Shown: piece by piece, positions 12,626 to 23,432 of the stretch | Numbering within the stretch: the stretch's first letter is position 1 | Layout: every line of letters starts with the position of its first letter | Assembly: GCF_028453695.1 (NCBI RefSeq) | Contig: NC_135773.1 | Coordinates: forward strand, 17,918,001 to 17,982,000 | DNA length: 64,000 nt | DNA from: Augochlora pura | Taxonomy: Eukaryota > Arthropoda > Insecta > Hymenoptera > Halictidae | Reading direction: 5' to 3' | The notes under the pieces: model-generated | What the model was told of the DNA's origin: nothing | The model's database searches: none | What the model saw: the letters and a program-made list of their open reading frames with translations, nothing else | Program-made: the position numbers and the translations under genes

Positions 12626-12753
12626 GTTTGAGTTCAGACACCAGCAGCAGCCCCATTGTCTCGACTTCCCTCGGTCAGTGGTTGTCAACGTTGGGTTTGG
12701 CGGATTACGAGACTCTTCTAGCCAATTACGGTTTCGACGATCTCGAGTTCATC
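12626..12753 (+). CDS. ANKS1: ANKS1 exon: first half of SAM1
   Basis: The acceptor is CGCAG at 12621-12625 and the donor GTGAGT at 12754. Length is 128 nt; it completes a split Gly codon and ends in phase 0, giving residues 107-149. After a Ser-rich lead the SAM fold begins with SLGQWLSTLGLADYETLLAN followed by YGFDDLEFI, which are helices 1-3 of a SAM domain. The Trp of the SLGQWL motif and the YGFDDLEF turn are typical of SAM1 in this family. SAM domains here mediate protein-protein interaction, for example with SHIP2 or Eph-receptor SAM domains in vertebrate members (family knowledge). The 4-bp extension of the open frame past the donor is intron. Confidence 0.92.
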
Positions 12754-12915
12754 GTGAGTACCTCGCCTACAAATTTCTTCTCCACTTTAACCTGTTCGTG
12801 ACTATGGATTAGATATCTCGCGATTACAGTGTCGCGTTAGTCTGCGGACGAGATATGAATTTTCATGCAACCGTATGGAAGAGATACCTTGCGACGTAAT
12901 TATGTTTGTGCAATA

Positions 12916-13100
12916 TTAACACTTAAACGATCGCATATCATTTCTCGTAGACTTATTCTAAGACCAGCGATTTTCTCGTTTGGAAATGGGAAACAAATAC
13001 ACGTAGGAAGTTAAAAATATGTTAATATTCTAACTGATGTATCGTTGTGTGAGTGTAGTCATAATAATGTCAAAACTATTATGACAACCAACAGTAACTC
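12916..13100 (+). mobile_element. TTAA MITE, right end lost (same family as 40346-40561)
   Basis: It begins TTAACACTTAAACGATCGCA and shares the internal block aagaccagcgattttctcgt with the complete copy at 40346. The right terminal repeat is not found, so the end is approximate. It lies in the intron between the SAM1 exons of ANKS1. Confidence 0.65.
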
Positions 13101-13819
13101 TTTATTTGGGAAAGCAGAAGAACTTATCTTTCTGACCGTTCACCGCGACTTCTTTTAAATCACTCGCTTCTTCTTGTTACATCTCCGTATATCACAAAAG
13201 TTACAAATATATCTTTAATATATTATTACTTTTAACGTCTCAGCATTCGAACATGAGAAATCTCGTGAGTAGTCATTGAAATGTTACAATAAAGTATTAT
13301 CGATAACGAAAAAATTAAAACATTTAAAAAACTGTAAACTTCTCGCACTTATTTGTCGATAGTGTAAAAAATCGGGACAAAACTATGATTTTTGCGAAAT
13401 TTAATGGATTACAGCTCACAACAAAATTAACCGAATCCGATGAAATTTGTGAAAGTGTGCACGTATAATATGCCGAAATAGATAGGCTCAGATAAGATAA
13501 TTAAAAAACAAGAATTTTTTATTTTCTTTCGTCAATACAATCAATAGCAAAATTTAACAAAAAAGCGTTCTAGTTGTGATCAAATAAACTGGACCTTCTG
13601 TCATCTAAAAATATTCATGTTCAGTTTAAGAAAAAAAAAGTGTCAGAATATTAACGGGAATCAAGGTTTGTAACGCCGATTATGTTGAGAGACGGGATTA
13701 ATACCATTGTCCGTCTAATTAAAGAAAAATAGTTGCTCGTTAAATAGATCGTATATATAATATTGTATTTAAATTGTGCATGATTGAAGTTGCAAGGATG
13801 TTGGAATCGATCCTTGAAG

Positions 13820-14000
13820 GCTGAATTCGACTGACCAAGAACTGACTAACAAACTAACTGAGAACAGATTGACCAACCAACTGAGAGTAGGACAAACTGA
13901 GAGAAACTGATCCAACTGTCTGAGTTCACGGAGAGAGAAACTGTGGTAGACTGAGAGTAAGAGCAGAACAACTAGCACAGACTGAGAGCGTCTGAGATAC
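13820..14000. repeat. Degenerate short tandem repeat (ACTGAGAG-type)
   Basis: The core actgag(ag/aa) recurs at least seven times in 180 bp with irregular spacing. The minus frame over it (13769-14005) is repeat-derived. Intronic. Confidence 0.55.
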
Positions 14001-14042
14001 CTCATCCATGGTGTAGCACTAACAACATTTTTCTCGAAATAC

Positions 14043-14200
14043 AGTGGTCCACAAAAGTACTCACACGTAAAAGTATAAGTTACACCACATTATTTCAGTT
14101 TGTCGATACTAAATGGACTAGTTTACTTTTTAATTGTTTCAAGGTTTAGTTTTTCTGATTACTAGCTTGCTAACAAATTTTTATCCGAGTGTACGTCGAA
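14043..14200 (+). mobile_element. Single end of a TA-flanked Tc1/mariner-type element
   Basis: The sequence TA-CAGTGGTCCACAAAAGTACT-CACAC has the form of a Tc1/mariner terminal repeat. No matching right end was found, so only a truncated copy is proposed. Confidence 0.35.
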
Positions 14201-14789
14201 AATTTAAAGAAATGAGCTTTTTATTTTTTGTGTAATCTCGCTATTTCTTTTTTTTTTACAAAAATACAAAAGATATTAAATTTTTAGATTATGTTAACAC
14301 ATGAGTGTTTGATTAGGTATAGAGTTAAAGTTAGAAATTAACTTGCACCTATTTGTGCTCACATAATAGTAATAATGGAACTAAAAACGTTTAACGTAAT
14401 ATCACACGTTTTCAGAACACTAAAAATTCAATATTGTACACTTTTCACTTCCTTCTTCAAGATTTCTTAATACATCGAGCCAGTCGACACGCTATTTCTC
14501 ACAAGTATCTACTCACGTTCGCAGTTTCAAACCAGAAATTAGTTGATTCCAAATCTTTTAATCGCTTATCTTGTTCTTAGAGCTCCTCGTACATAGAAAT
14601 TGCATACAAATGTATAAGATATTTAAAGACATTTTTTTCGATTGCTGTATAAACCTCGTATTTATAATAATTCGTTAAATGGAAACTCGTCGTACAGTAT
14701 TATCGAAAATTAGATATTCGTCTTATGTCAGTCACAGTAGAAAAAAATTTAAGACAGGGTTTAATCAAACTTTGCGCTGTTGTCTATAG

Positions 14790-15167
14790 AACGGAGTCCT
14801 GGACGAGTCGGATCTGAAGGACATGGGGATCAGCAGCGATCAGGAACGAGCCGTGATCATGGACGCCGTTGGCTTGTTGAACAAACGAGTGGAAAAGCGA
14901 ACCGGTAACAGCTGTCAATCGGTGGATGAGTGGTTAAAGAGTATCCACTTGGAGAATTACGCGGAGACTTTCCGAAAACACTTGTACACCGACATGGACC
15001 GCGTCAGATGCGTGTGGGAGGTAGAACTCGCGGCCGTGTTGGAAATTCAGAAGCCAGCGCATAGGAAGAGAATTCTCGCGTCGGTCAGCGGCTCGAATAC
15101 TCGTGCACAGAATCGCAATTGCACCGGTCCCAACTTGGAGGACCTCAATAAGGATCTCAAAACCTTG
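14790..15167 (+). CDS. ANKS1: ANKS1 exon: second half of SAM1 and complete SAM2
   Basis: The acceptor is the AG at 14788-14789 after a T-rich tract, and the donor GTGAGT at 15168. Length is 378 nt, 126 codons, phase 0-0, residues 150-275. It starts NGVLDESDLKDMGI, the helix 4-5 region that completes SAM1. After a short linker it encodes SAM2 from SVDEWLKSIHLENYAETF (193 onwards) through WEVELAAVLEI to HRKRILASV (240-248). The basic HRKRIL segment matches the position of a nuclear localisation signal described at the SAM-SAM interface of AIDA-1 (family knowledge, not tested here). The exon ends in a predicted helix, NLEDLNKDLKTL, that continues across the splice into KTNIQQLKEEI, which supports the junction. 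Codon use is GC-richer than the flanking introns. Confidence 0.95.
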
Positions 15168-15344
15168 GTGAGTGAAATCGTTTATGTCTGGTGGATGCTA
15201 ATCAATTTCACGTGGAATTTCGTCGCGGTAGGTTTATGTGAGAGGAAAACAAATATGTTCTTCCATCTATGAAATGATTAATTAAGATTTCAAAATTTCG
15301 TTGGAACACAGTTGCAGGAATAGGGAACTAATATGATATACTGT

Positions 15345-15595
15345 TTAACCCCTTGCACTATGACTCCCTTCATGCCGCGCTGATTAACACTCATTTGTTC
15401 TTAATATTTTTAATAATAGGACTAGACAATTGTTGTTTCTTCTGCTATTTTTATTTAATTCAATTTTTAAGCTTTGATCACAGAAGAATTAAATTTGATT
15501 TCGATTTAAAAGAAATTGATAATATTAATATTTAGTAGATTTTGCATGAAAGCTTCGTCACGAGTCTGACTCGTTATTATAGTGCAAGGGGTTAA
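15345..15595. mobile_element. TTAA-bounded MITE
   Basis: It begins TTAACCCCTTGCACTAT and ends with the exact reverse complement ATAGTGCAAGGGGTTAA: 17 bp perfect, 251 bp total, AT-rich interior with no transposase. Relatives lie at 48342-48597, 48804-48980 and 50822-51058. It is in the large ANKS1 intron. Confidence 0.88.
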
Positions 15596-16289
15596 GAAAT
15601 TGTTACTATATTGCATAATCTTATTTGTCAAAATCTCTAATATGTTTGACTAATATATTTATAGGGAAATCCTTTTACAGACAGACAAAATTATAAATTG
15701 TGATGTATATTCTCCTATTAGCAAGGATTGTAAAAGAATATTTTATTTGTGTCCAGATGATATTGATCGCAATTCTTTGGAGGTTGCTTTCTTCTAAGTA
15801 GCGTTTTTGCCCTTACACCCTTCTTGAACACATAAATTGGACATAAAATTGCTACGCTCTCTGTTTACAACATTTGTTACATATTAAAAAAATATACATG
15901 ATAATATTGTAGGAATATAATAATAAGTTTATTTAAATTAGAAAACTGCATACTGTGGAATTATTAACAGAAAATGTCACGAACCGAGGACACGACTACT
16001 CGACAATTCTTAGACATCTTCACTTCTTGATTTTAAGAACAACTGTGATCGCCTTTCCAGAAGACGAAGAAAACCCTTACTCGCTTTCCATTGATAAAAT
16101 GTTGCGGTCGCAACGGGAGATGCCGCTCGTTGTCTTTGACGCCGCGCCTCTTGGTCCTTACAATGTCTTAAAAGCTACATTGTCCTGATATTTTAACACA
16201 CGCCTCACATTACGATACTACACTAATTTTTCCTCCGTGAGTCTGAGTCTTTGAAAACGAACACCTGAAAAAGTACAATCTTTTTGCAC

Positions 16290-17580
16290 CCCGTTGACAG
16301 ACGATTGTATCCATTCGGGGGTTCCCTGTTGGAAAGCGCATCGATTGGAAGAGGCTAATGACGTTCGTCACGCGATATCACGGTCCCGTCATGTCACACT
16401 CATCCCGCGTCGATTCTCTCACCTCGAGCGTCGAGGGGGCCGCGTCGCGTCGCGAAGATCGCGTATTAACGGCGGTGGTAACGAAAACAGAGAAACAGCG
16501 TGTCGGCAAAGGAGGTGGCAGAGTAAGAAGAGTAAGTGGGGCGTAGTAGGTGTAGGAAGAGTAGAGGGAGGAGAAGGAGGAGGAGTAGAGAAGTAAGAGG
16601 AGGAGGAGGAGGAGGATGAAGAGCAGAAAGAGCATAAGGACGAGGGGGTGTCGGGGTGGGAGGAGCGTTGCAACAATCCCGTTAAGAATTACCGTGAACG
16701 GTTCACCGGGGTGTCTGACAAGGGTCGTACACTTGGGCGAAAGAGGGCGAAACGAGGCTCGAGGGTGGCTGTGACACGGCAAGCTCGATCGCTTCTGACG
16801 GCTTTTCAGCCGATCGCGTCATAATGTAAATATCGTGGCTAATTGGAGAGCCGTTATTGTAACGCCTGTGCTCGCCCCGCGTGCTTCGACTCACCTGTTC
16901 GCGGAGCGCGTATACCGTGCACCGATATGTGTGTACAGAAAACAGGGACGGCGGAGCAGGTGAAGGGCGGGAACAGGCAGGGGTGCAGAGGGAGACGGGA
17001 CGGTAGGCGACACTCGAGAAAGCTTTCAGCCTGATCGCTCGAGCGGACGTTAATGGTTTTTGTTCGGGCGCCTCGAGCGCGATACGCGGATCCGTTAACG
17101 AGCCACTCCGTTACCTCGTCCCGCTCGTCTTTTCGGCGCTGCTCCCTTAATTAGCTAATTAAATTCGATTAATCGCCGCCCGGTCGGCGTGCACACGCCC
17201 AAATTGCTCTTTTTGTTCCTCCGTTTCTCTGGTCCTTACGTCTATTCTTTCGCCGGTAATCGAATTTCACGACTCGCGGTCCGAGAGGACGCGCGACGCG
17301 CCACCCCCGCCTCCGTCCGCCGAACGATCTTCAAATCTCGTGTCTGTCAAGCTTTCCGTCTACTTTCATCTGTCCCTCTCCGAGAGCTCCCGAGCTCCCT
17401 GCTCGTCTCTCACAAGGGAAGCGTCAGGCATGGAGCATGCACCGATTTCAACGAATTTTGACAAACTGATACATTTATATGTTCAACGAACTTATACATG
17501 TATCATTTTAGCCGCAGATGTCGAGCTAGTTAGGAGAAAATCACGTGTCAAGTTCGTAAGAACCGTGTAGTCCCCGGAAT
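16290..17580. other. CpG-rich intronic island in ANKS1 (possible internal promoter)
   Basis: A sharp rise in GC and CpG against the AT-rich intron on both sides. It includes a (GGA)n polypurine block at 16551-16620 and a homeodomain-type site cluster at 17146-17176. Open frames on both strands here (up to 134 codons) are low-complexity. Vertebrate ANKS1B makes short isoforms from internal promoters (family knowledge); whether this island does so is inference. Confidence 0.35.
17146..17176. promoter_or_regulatory. Homeodomain-type binding-site cluster
   Basis: It contains the palindrome TAATTAGCTAATTA followed by GATTAATCG, so three TAAT/ATTA cores plus a Bicoid/Otx-like TAATC in 31 bp, inside a GC-rich island. 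This contrast makes it a candidate enhancer element; it is untested. Confidence 0.35.
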
Positions 17581-17780
17581 ATTGGAATAATGAGCAGGTC
17601 TTACTCAATAGCAATCGTAGCATACAAGGAGAGGTCATGCACTTCGGGTCACCGATTTCAATGAAATTTTTTTTGTGAATTCAGAGTATAAATCATTTGA
17701 GTATGTCAAGCGTTTGTGTGATTGAGCATTATTTATGAAAATATCTAATGTTTAAATTTCATCGGGTCGCACGTTGTATA

Positions 17781-18330
17781 CAGGGTGTCTCGGAAATCAT
17801 AGCACAACCGGGTCGGGGATGATTCTACATAAAAAAGAAGGAAATATTTTGGTATAACATTTATTCATTCGGAGCTCCGCTTTCGTGATAATCGACTTCA
17901 AAGTTCGTTCAACTTATGTCGAGTCATATCAAAGAACAAGTTTATAACGAAATGTTACACATTTGAAACATAAGATTACCGAGGCGTTCGAAAAATTAAA
18001 AAGCGACAACTTACAATCTGTCCAGATGTCATTAATTCATTGAGCAAACTTGTGTATGCAGCTGCGAGGAAGACATTTTCAACCGTTATTGTAGCATTGT
18101 AATAGTAGTAGTAAAAAGAAATAAAAAATAAGAAATCAGTAGACACACTTTGTATTTTTTCAACCGCACAAGTATCACTGTTTGTAAACACTCTCCCGGG
18201 CAGAGACAAGCAAATTGTATTAAATGGTTTACAAGTTGAATGAATTTTGAAGTCGATTATCATGAAAACGGAGCACCGGATGAAAAAATGTTATACTAAA
18301 ATATTTTCTTCGTTTTCCTAGGATCTCACT
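17781..18330. mobile_element. Foldback-like element with subterminal inverted repeats
   Basis: The arms 17838-17904 and 18243-18312 are inverted copies sharing gataatcgacttcaaa, gtataacatt and aaatatttt on opposite strands. Upstream of the left arm lies a TA-flanked end motif (CAGGGTGTCTCGGAAATCAT at 17781). The matching right terminus is not found, so the right boundary is approximate. Confidence 0.6.
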
Positions 18331-19579
18331 TGGCTAAATACTTGTTTCCACGCGTCACTTTCTTCGTTCACTGTATTTTTCAAGAAGAGAAGCTAAAATA
18401 CAAATTACGTGCCACGTATTTATTCAATATATGTCCAATTTAAAGTTGCCAACACTTATATATTTATGTTATGGTAATTGAGGTACAAAAATTTTTGCTT
18501 CTTTAAATGAATTCGTTACCATTGCTTTTGGCCAAATATTTACTGCCAGGAGCACATGTTTGTAGTGCATATAAACGTATCGTTCCGATCGGTTCGTTCA
18601 AATCGGCGCGAGCCATGTCCGATGCTTCTTTTGCAATCCTTTTTATCTCACCCTCTCCGCTCTTCCTTTTTCTCTATTTATCTATCCATCTATCTCGGTC
18701 TCTCGTTTCTGGTTGTTCGGTGTCCCCTTGTTTCTCACAAATTATACAGCCAAGCCAGATGTAACAAATGATTCGCGGCGTGTAATCCGAATTCGAGGGA
18801 CACGCTCGCGTGCTTCGGATCCGATTCGATCGTAACTCTCGAACCACCGCGCATTTCGCTCGGCTAGATCGTGGAAAGTTTTCCCTCTTTTTCGGGGCCG
18901 CAGCGCAGAGCGGGGTTGGATATTCGAAACACGACTTTTACGCGTGTAATTGTACGTTCTGTGACGCGGCCGGATTTTCAAGCGTGGCCTTGCATCGCCT
19001 TGCAAAAAATTTTGCGCTGACGGGCTCGTTCTCGTTTTTTCTTCTTTTTTCCTCTTCTCTCTCGCTCTTTTTTACCCTTTTGCCTGTTTTGTTTTGTTTT
19101 GTTTTTTTTTTTCGTTCAGCAACGTATCGGGACCGGTGAAACGGGTACAACGTTGCGTCACACGGTTCAGCGATCAGGGAGAATATAAAAAAATGTTTCC
19201 TTCTGTTGTTCCGATGTTTGCGAGACCATAGGGATGGTTTTGCGTTCGGTAACATCGGCCCGTGACTTTTTTCGTATGCGGTGAAGTCGATTTTGTTAGT
19301 TACTACAGACGGGTCTGTTTTTCTCTATGACCGATGCTAATACTGGGCGACCTTCCTAACTGCAGCTCTTCGAGTGATATCTAAAACCGTTTATTGCATT
19401 CAGAGTTTGTTTTGTTTTTGAGATATTTTTTACTTTTATTTAGGTATTTTGAAATTCAGTTATTTTGAAATGTTTGTAGGAAACCATTTGGTCGCCGTTT
19501 CCCACACGCTTAGGATGGCACTTTTATCACTTTCTTTTTAAAATTGTTACAAAAGAATATCTCCAAGCTTACTGCTTTA
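18331..19579. other. Intronic sequence, no gene recognised
   Basis: GC-rich in the middle (18560-19000), with pyrimidine-rich tracts (18655-18700 and 19030-19115, ending in T-runs). The frames of 85-109 codons on both strands are compositional. Confidence 0.4.
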
Positions 19580-19908
19580 TTAACCACTTCGGTACGAGCG
19601 TCGACTATAGTCGACGGCCACCGATGAACACGTACAGCCGAGTGTCGACTATAGTCGACGGCCGTGATATGAACGCACACGGCCGAGCATCGACTATAGT
19701 CGACTATAGTCGACTGCCAAGAACTTTTGCCTTATCTCTACAAATGCAGTGTTTACGTCCAGAAATACACATAAATAAGCTTTTCTCGTCAAAGATCTGT
19801 AAAAGAGCAAAACGGATTCACTGTCGATGCACGAAGTAGCATGCGCATGGTGAGTGCCGGCTGTGGGCACAATTTCGTGGCCGATGCGCGCCGTACCGAA
19901 GTGGTTAA
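19580..19908. mobile_element. TTAA-bounded MITE with internal TCGACTATAGTCGA array
   Basis: It begins TTAACCACTTCGGTACG and ends CGTACCGAAGTGGTTAA: 17 bp perfect including TTAA. The interior carries four overlapping copies of the palindrome TCGACTATAGTCGA (19599, 19636, and two overlapping at about 19688-19712), and segments of unit type CGAGTGTCGACTATAGTCGA. Confidence 0.85.
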
Positions 19909-20309
19909 AAAGAGTAAACCTGCAGATTAACAATGATAAATAATATCAACAGTGCAACGTGCCACAAAAATTGTATCGCAGGTAAACTGCTAAAATTATT
20001 TATTTTAATCAATTTGTACGTTATGTCAAAGTTATTATTATAAAATTATATTTTACAATCAATTTGTAGATTAATTCTTTTTAATACAGTAAGATATTTG
20101 GAAAAGTATTTTTTGAGGTGGGGAAATGCTTTATGCACTTAGAGTCTTTTCTCCCGTGTGTGGGACTCCTAATACCCACTATTCAGCGGCTATAAATGTC
20201 GAAAATTTGTCATTTATATATTACAGAAAATAATCGATCCTTGCTCTTTTAATTCTAAATAAAGTAAATTCTAATTTTTAACAATTCCAATGAAGACAAA
20301 TTTGTTTTA

Positions 20310-20465
20310 TATCATTTTCGAAAATTTCACTGAAAAAGATATGATTTTTAACAAGTTACGTTGTCTTTATATAGACCATATCATTTCTACGTATAGTGTC
20401 AAAAAATGCCGGCATTTTGGGAATAGCGGTGCAAAAAATTACCGCACAAATATTTGTTAATAGTG
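20310..20465 (+). repeat. Dispersed repeat, copy 1
   Basis: Shares extended similarity with 44515-44670, including tttcactgaaaa, ccatatcatttctac and acaaatatttgttaa-like blocks in the same order. The family is unidentified. Confidence 0.6.
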
Positions 20466-20673
20466 ACGAGAACAAATCATTTACTTAGTACTGAATCTCG
20501 AATATTCGTGTGAAGAACTAGGAATACCACGGACAGTGGTTCGCAGGAGAACCAGCTACGCAAGGAATGGAAGGAGGCATGGCGCGTTCACCACGTGAAC
20601 ATTATAATTCTGAACTACGATTGCAATGTGACGTAAAGTCTTTGTTTGATATTAGTTCAGAATAATAATGCTC

Positions 20674-20974
20674 ACTCTTAGGTGCAATAATGCAAAATTC
20701 TTAGGACAGATCTGCTGCTTACATGTGGATTTAGTGCAACTAAAGCTAAGATAGCAGGCGCATTATTTTCAATAATTGTCGGTTGACGTTTCACGCGTGT
20801 TTGTTTCATGGTACCGAAGCGACAAAAACGGTCAGCTAATCGCTTAAAAGCCATGTGTGACTTTTGTAGCCTATCCGGATAACGAGCCGCGTACAAATCT
20901 TGGGCGTTTCTGTAGTGTTTGCGGCACTCCCCCAGCACCATTAACATATCAAAAGCTTCTTGAAAATCGTTCAT
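20674..20974 (-). pseudogene. Transposon ORF relic resembling DUF4817 (N-terminal HTH)
   Basis: A 98-codon minus-strand frame starts MNDFQEAFDMLMVLGECRKH. It has the features AAR/YP.R and HMAFKRLADRFCRFGTM, then a basic stretch and NAPAILALVALNPHVSSRSV. The pattern 'E..DM..+.GE......A...Y...+P.R...H..F..+..R....G....' followed by '...P..S.R.+' is that of the DUF4817-type HTH found in insect transposon proteins. It ends at a stop, and the continuation is not open, so it is a fragment. It lies in the ANKS1 intron, antisense. Confidence 0.6.
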
Positions 20975-21625
20975 TTTCGCGATCCGACGTATTCACATTA
21001 GAAGGTAATGCGTAACTAAGTAATATGTTTATGCTGTTGCGTGAGGTGAACGACTCAACAAAAGACGAACGAACATCATTTCGAGCATGTTCTGTAGGTA
21101 GAACCAAACCAAGGTTAGTGGATCCTATGAAAGTGATTATTGCGATATTTTTCGGGTTTTCATCTATTTTCATATTTTGCGCGGCTAGAATGACCTTGAG
21201 TTATAGGTCACTGGATTCGTCTTAAAATCGGTAATAATGTCATCGAAAAAAAATACATAGTTCTATTTGAAAAAACATCGATGACCTTGAAATCTCAAAA
21301 AATGACTTTAAAAAAAAAACAATTTCCACCGCAACATGTGCCCCTTGGAACCAAACAATTTGTTCCTCAAGTGATATTGCTTTGTAACATTTCATTTTCC
21401 CTATCCTGTAAAAATAAAGTTTTACTTTGCATAATTATGTGCATTTTACTATGTTAATAATCTACTGTTACATTTTTTCATCGGCGTTTAAAATATTGTC
21501 CGCAGAGTTAAAAGAAAAACGAACTGAAACAACAGTTATTGGAAAATATAGATTATTCATTTTCCTGGTCGGACAGTTGAAAGTTGAAAATTGATCGCTG
21601 ATCGCAACCTGTTGATATGACACTG

Positions 21626-22096
21626 TATAAATATTCGAGTTTATTTCGCTCGATAAAGTTAATCGTTCATTGATCGATTCACAGAATAAATATTACTCTT
21701 TGTCCGTTAAAAATTTTTGTTCATTCGTTGGTTGTTCGACGCATCGTTTACAAATATCTTTTTTACTAAGACGTCCTAACTATCAAAAAATGTTAGAACT
21801 GTGTTCAGACATGTATGAATTAGGAGGTAAACAGTTTGCTTACAATATTATTATTCAGAGGATGAAATTACGATTTTTGCATAATCATTTTAAGAAACAC
21901 ATTACCAAATATTCCTTTCGGGCAAATAGTAAAGATTGTAGGATATTAATCATTTTATTGTTGACGAAAATAGTTGTGTGCACCTGATTGAAAAATAACA
22001 AACCAGGTTGATACAATTCGCTAAAATTTCCGAAAGAGATTCGAAAAATTGTATGAAATTTGATAATTAAAAATTTTAAAAAGGAACGTAAATAAA
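21626..22096 (+). other. Possible short transcription unit (TATA, 65-codon ORF, AATAAA)
   Basis: TATAAATA at 21626, an open frame with first ATG at 21790 (MLELCSDMYELGGKQF...) to a stop at 21987, and AATAAA near 22090 are spaced as a compact unit. The protein is not recognised, and all three signals are cheap in AT-rich DNA. It may be a retrocopy or transposon fragment. Confidence 0.2.
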
Positions 22097-22169
22097 GACA
22101 TGAAACTGTCGTTTATTGAAAATATTAAAAAAAAACAATGTTTTCTATAGTGTTACTAACACACATATA

Positions 22170-22415
22170 CATACTCAGATAGCATAGAGACGCCTTAAAA
22201 ACGTCTGGTGTGCGACATTCGAGGACATCTTCAAGGCGTCTTGAAAATCCTACGAATGGCCTAAAAACGTTCTGTGTTATAAATCAAAATTTTTTAGACT
22301 TCCTTTAGACATTTAAAAAAAGACATCTTATGGTCGTGTTATAGACGTGTTTAAGACGTTTTTTAGGCCTTGCTGCTCGTTTTACGGGTGTCGTCTATAA
22401 AAACGACTATAAAAA
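22170..22415. repeat. Region of imperfect direct and inverted AAAACGTC/GACGTTTT repeats
   Basis: GGCCTAAAAACGTTCT (22258) is inverted as ACGTTTTTTAGGCC (about 22357-22370), and shorter forms (ccttaaaaacgtct, aaggcgtctt, tttaagacg, ctataaaaacgactataaaaac) recur. It abuts the solo LTR that starts at 22420. Confidence 0.5.
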
Positions 22416-22419
22416 CAAC

Positions 22420-22624
22420 TGAGGTGGCTAGCCGGAATAAATAATTATCCTTTTTACCACACTCGGTTTATTAACACGAGACTTCTATACGCGAAGACCG
22501 ACGTCAAGAAAAGAGAGCGAAACGCCTCGGCGACGAATAGAAAAAGATCGCTCGCCGATCGTCATTTCTCGATCGTGTCTAATACAATCGCACCGTTGGT
22601 AATCGTGAACGAACGGTCGCTACA
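22420..22624 (-). mobile_element. Solo LTR (minus orientation), 4-bp TSD
   Basis: On the - strand it begins TGTAGCGACCGTTCGTTCAC and ends GGCTAGCCACCTCA, giving TG...CA ends. It is flanked by CAAC at 22416-22419 and 22625-22628, a 4-bp target duplication. An AATAAA (TTTATT at 22467-22472 on +) sits before the end as expected for R-U5. No internal coding sequence adjoins it. Confidence 0.7.
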
Positions 22625-23432
22625 CAACTATAAAAACGAATCGTGAGGCTCGTATAATCGTATCTCTTCCCAAATGGTCAATCTTTGTTTAGAAGTTGAG
22701 AGGCAATCGGGGAGAATTTATGACACAACGACACTACGAATTCGACACTACGATCGTTACACAACTAATTAGTGTGAGCAACACTTAAACTATATGTAAA
22801 CACAACTATTAGACACAGCATGTTTAATGCGTATAGTGCGTGTATTGAAAATCCCAAAGTCCAGTGAAACAACGATAACTATTCATTTTGACGTCACCTA
22901 GAGTAAAAGATGATTATTCAAAATGGCTGACTTAACCTGGCATTAGACTTCAAGTTCGAACCTTTGATACTATTTATTATATTTTAAATAATATATGTTC
23001 CTCGATGTTATTTTTAATGGAAGCAACATTATTGCAACATTAGGTTAAATTATATAGGAGATTTTACAGAAAAATGACAATAATATAAGAAGCAGAGTGA
23101 CGAAAACTATTTTATTTTCTATTAGTATATTTTCTAATCAGTAATTATAAATGAACAGTATTTCTTCATATATCTGTGTATTGATGTTATCACTTCTATG
23201 AACTAGAATAATTTATAAAAAGGAATAATTATAAAATCAACGTTGTCGACATCCGTATTAAATTTCAAATATATTCTGCGAAACATTCTCGAAATATGCA
23301 TATTTCATATTTAATCAATTGAATTTGTTTTCTGAAATTAAACATTTTTGCATATTCATTAATGTCGAGCATCAAAACAGTTGCACATGTCTGGAACATT
23401 GGTATATCACTCTTTCGAAATCGCTGATTATA

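Noticed and set aside
16378..16782. 134-codon minus frame and overlapping plus frames in the intronic island
   Set aside because: Leu/Ser/Pro run is the complement of (GGA)n; frames on both strands overlap.
19599..19712. CRISPR-like array of short palindromes
   Set aside because: Lies inside a TTAA MITE, spacers are not unique-length, and the sequence is clearly eukaryotic.
22950..22990. Possible tRNA B-box (ggttcgaac on minus strand)
   Set aside because: No cloverleaf: no A-box, acceptor stem or anticodon arm at the right distances.
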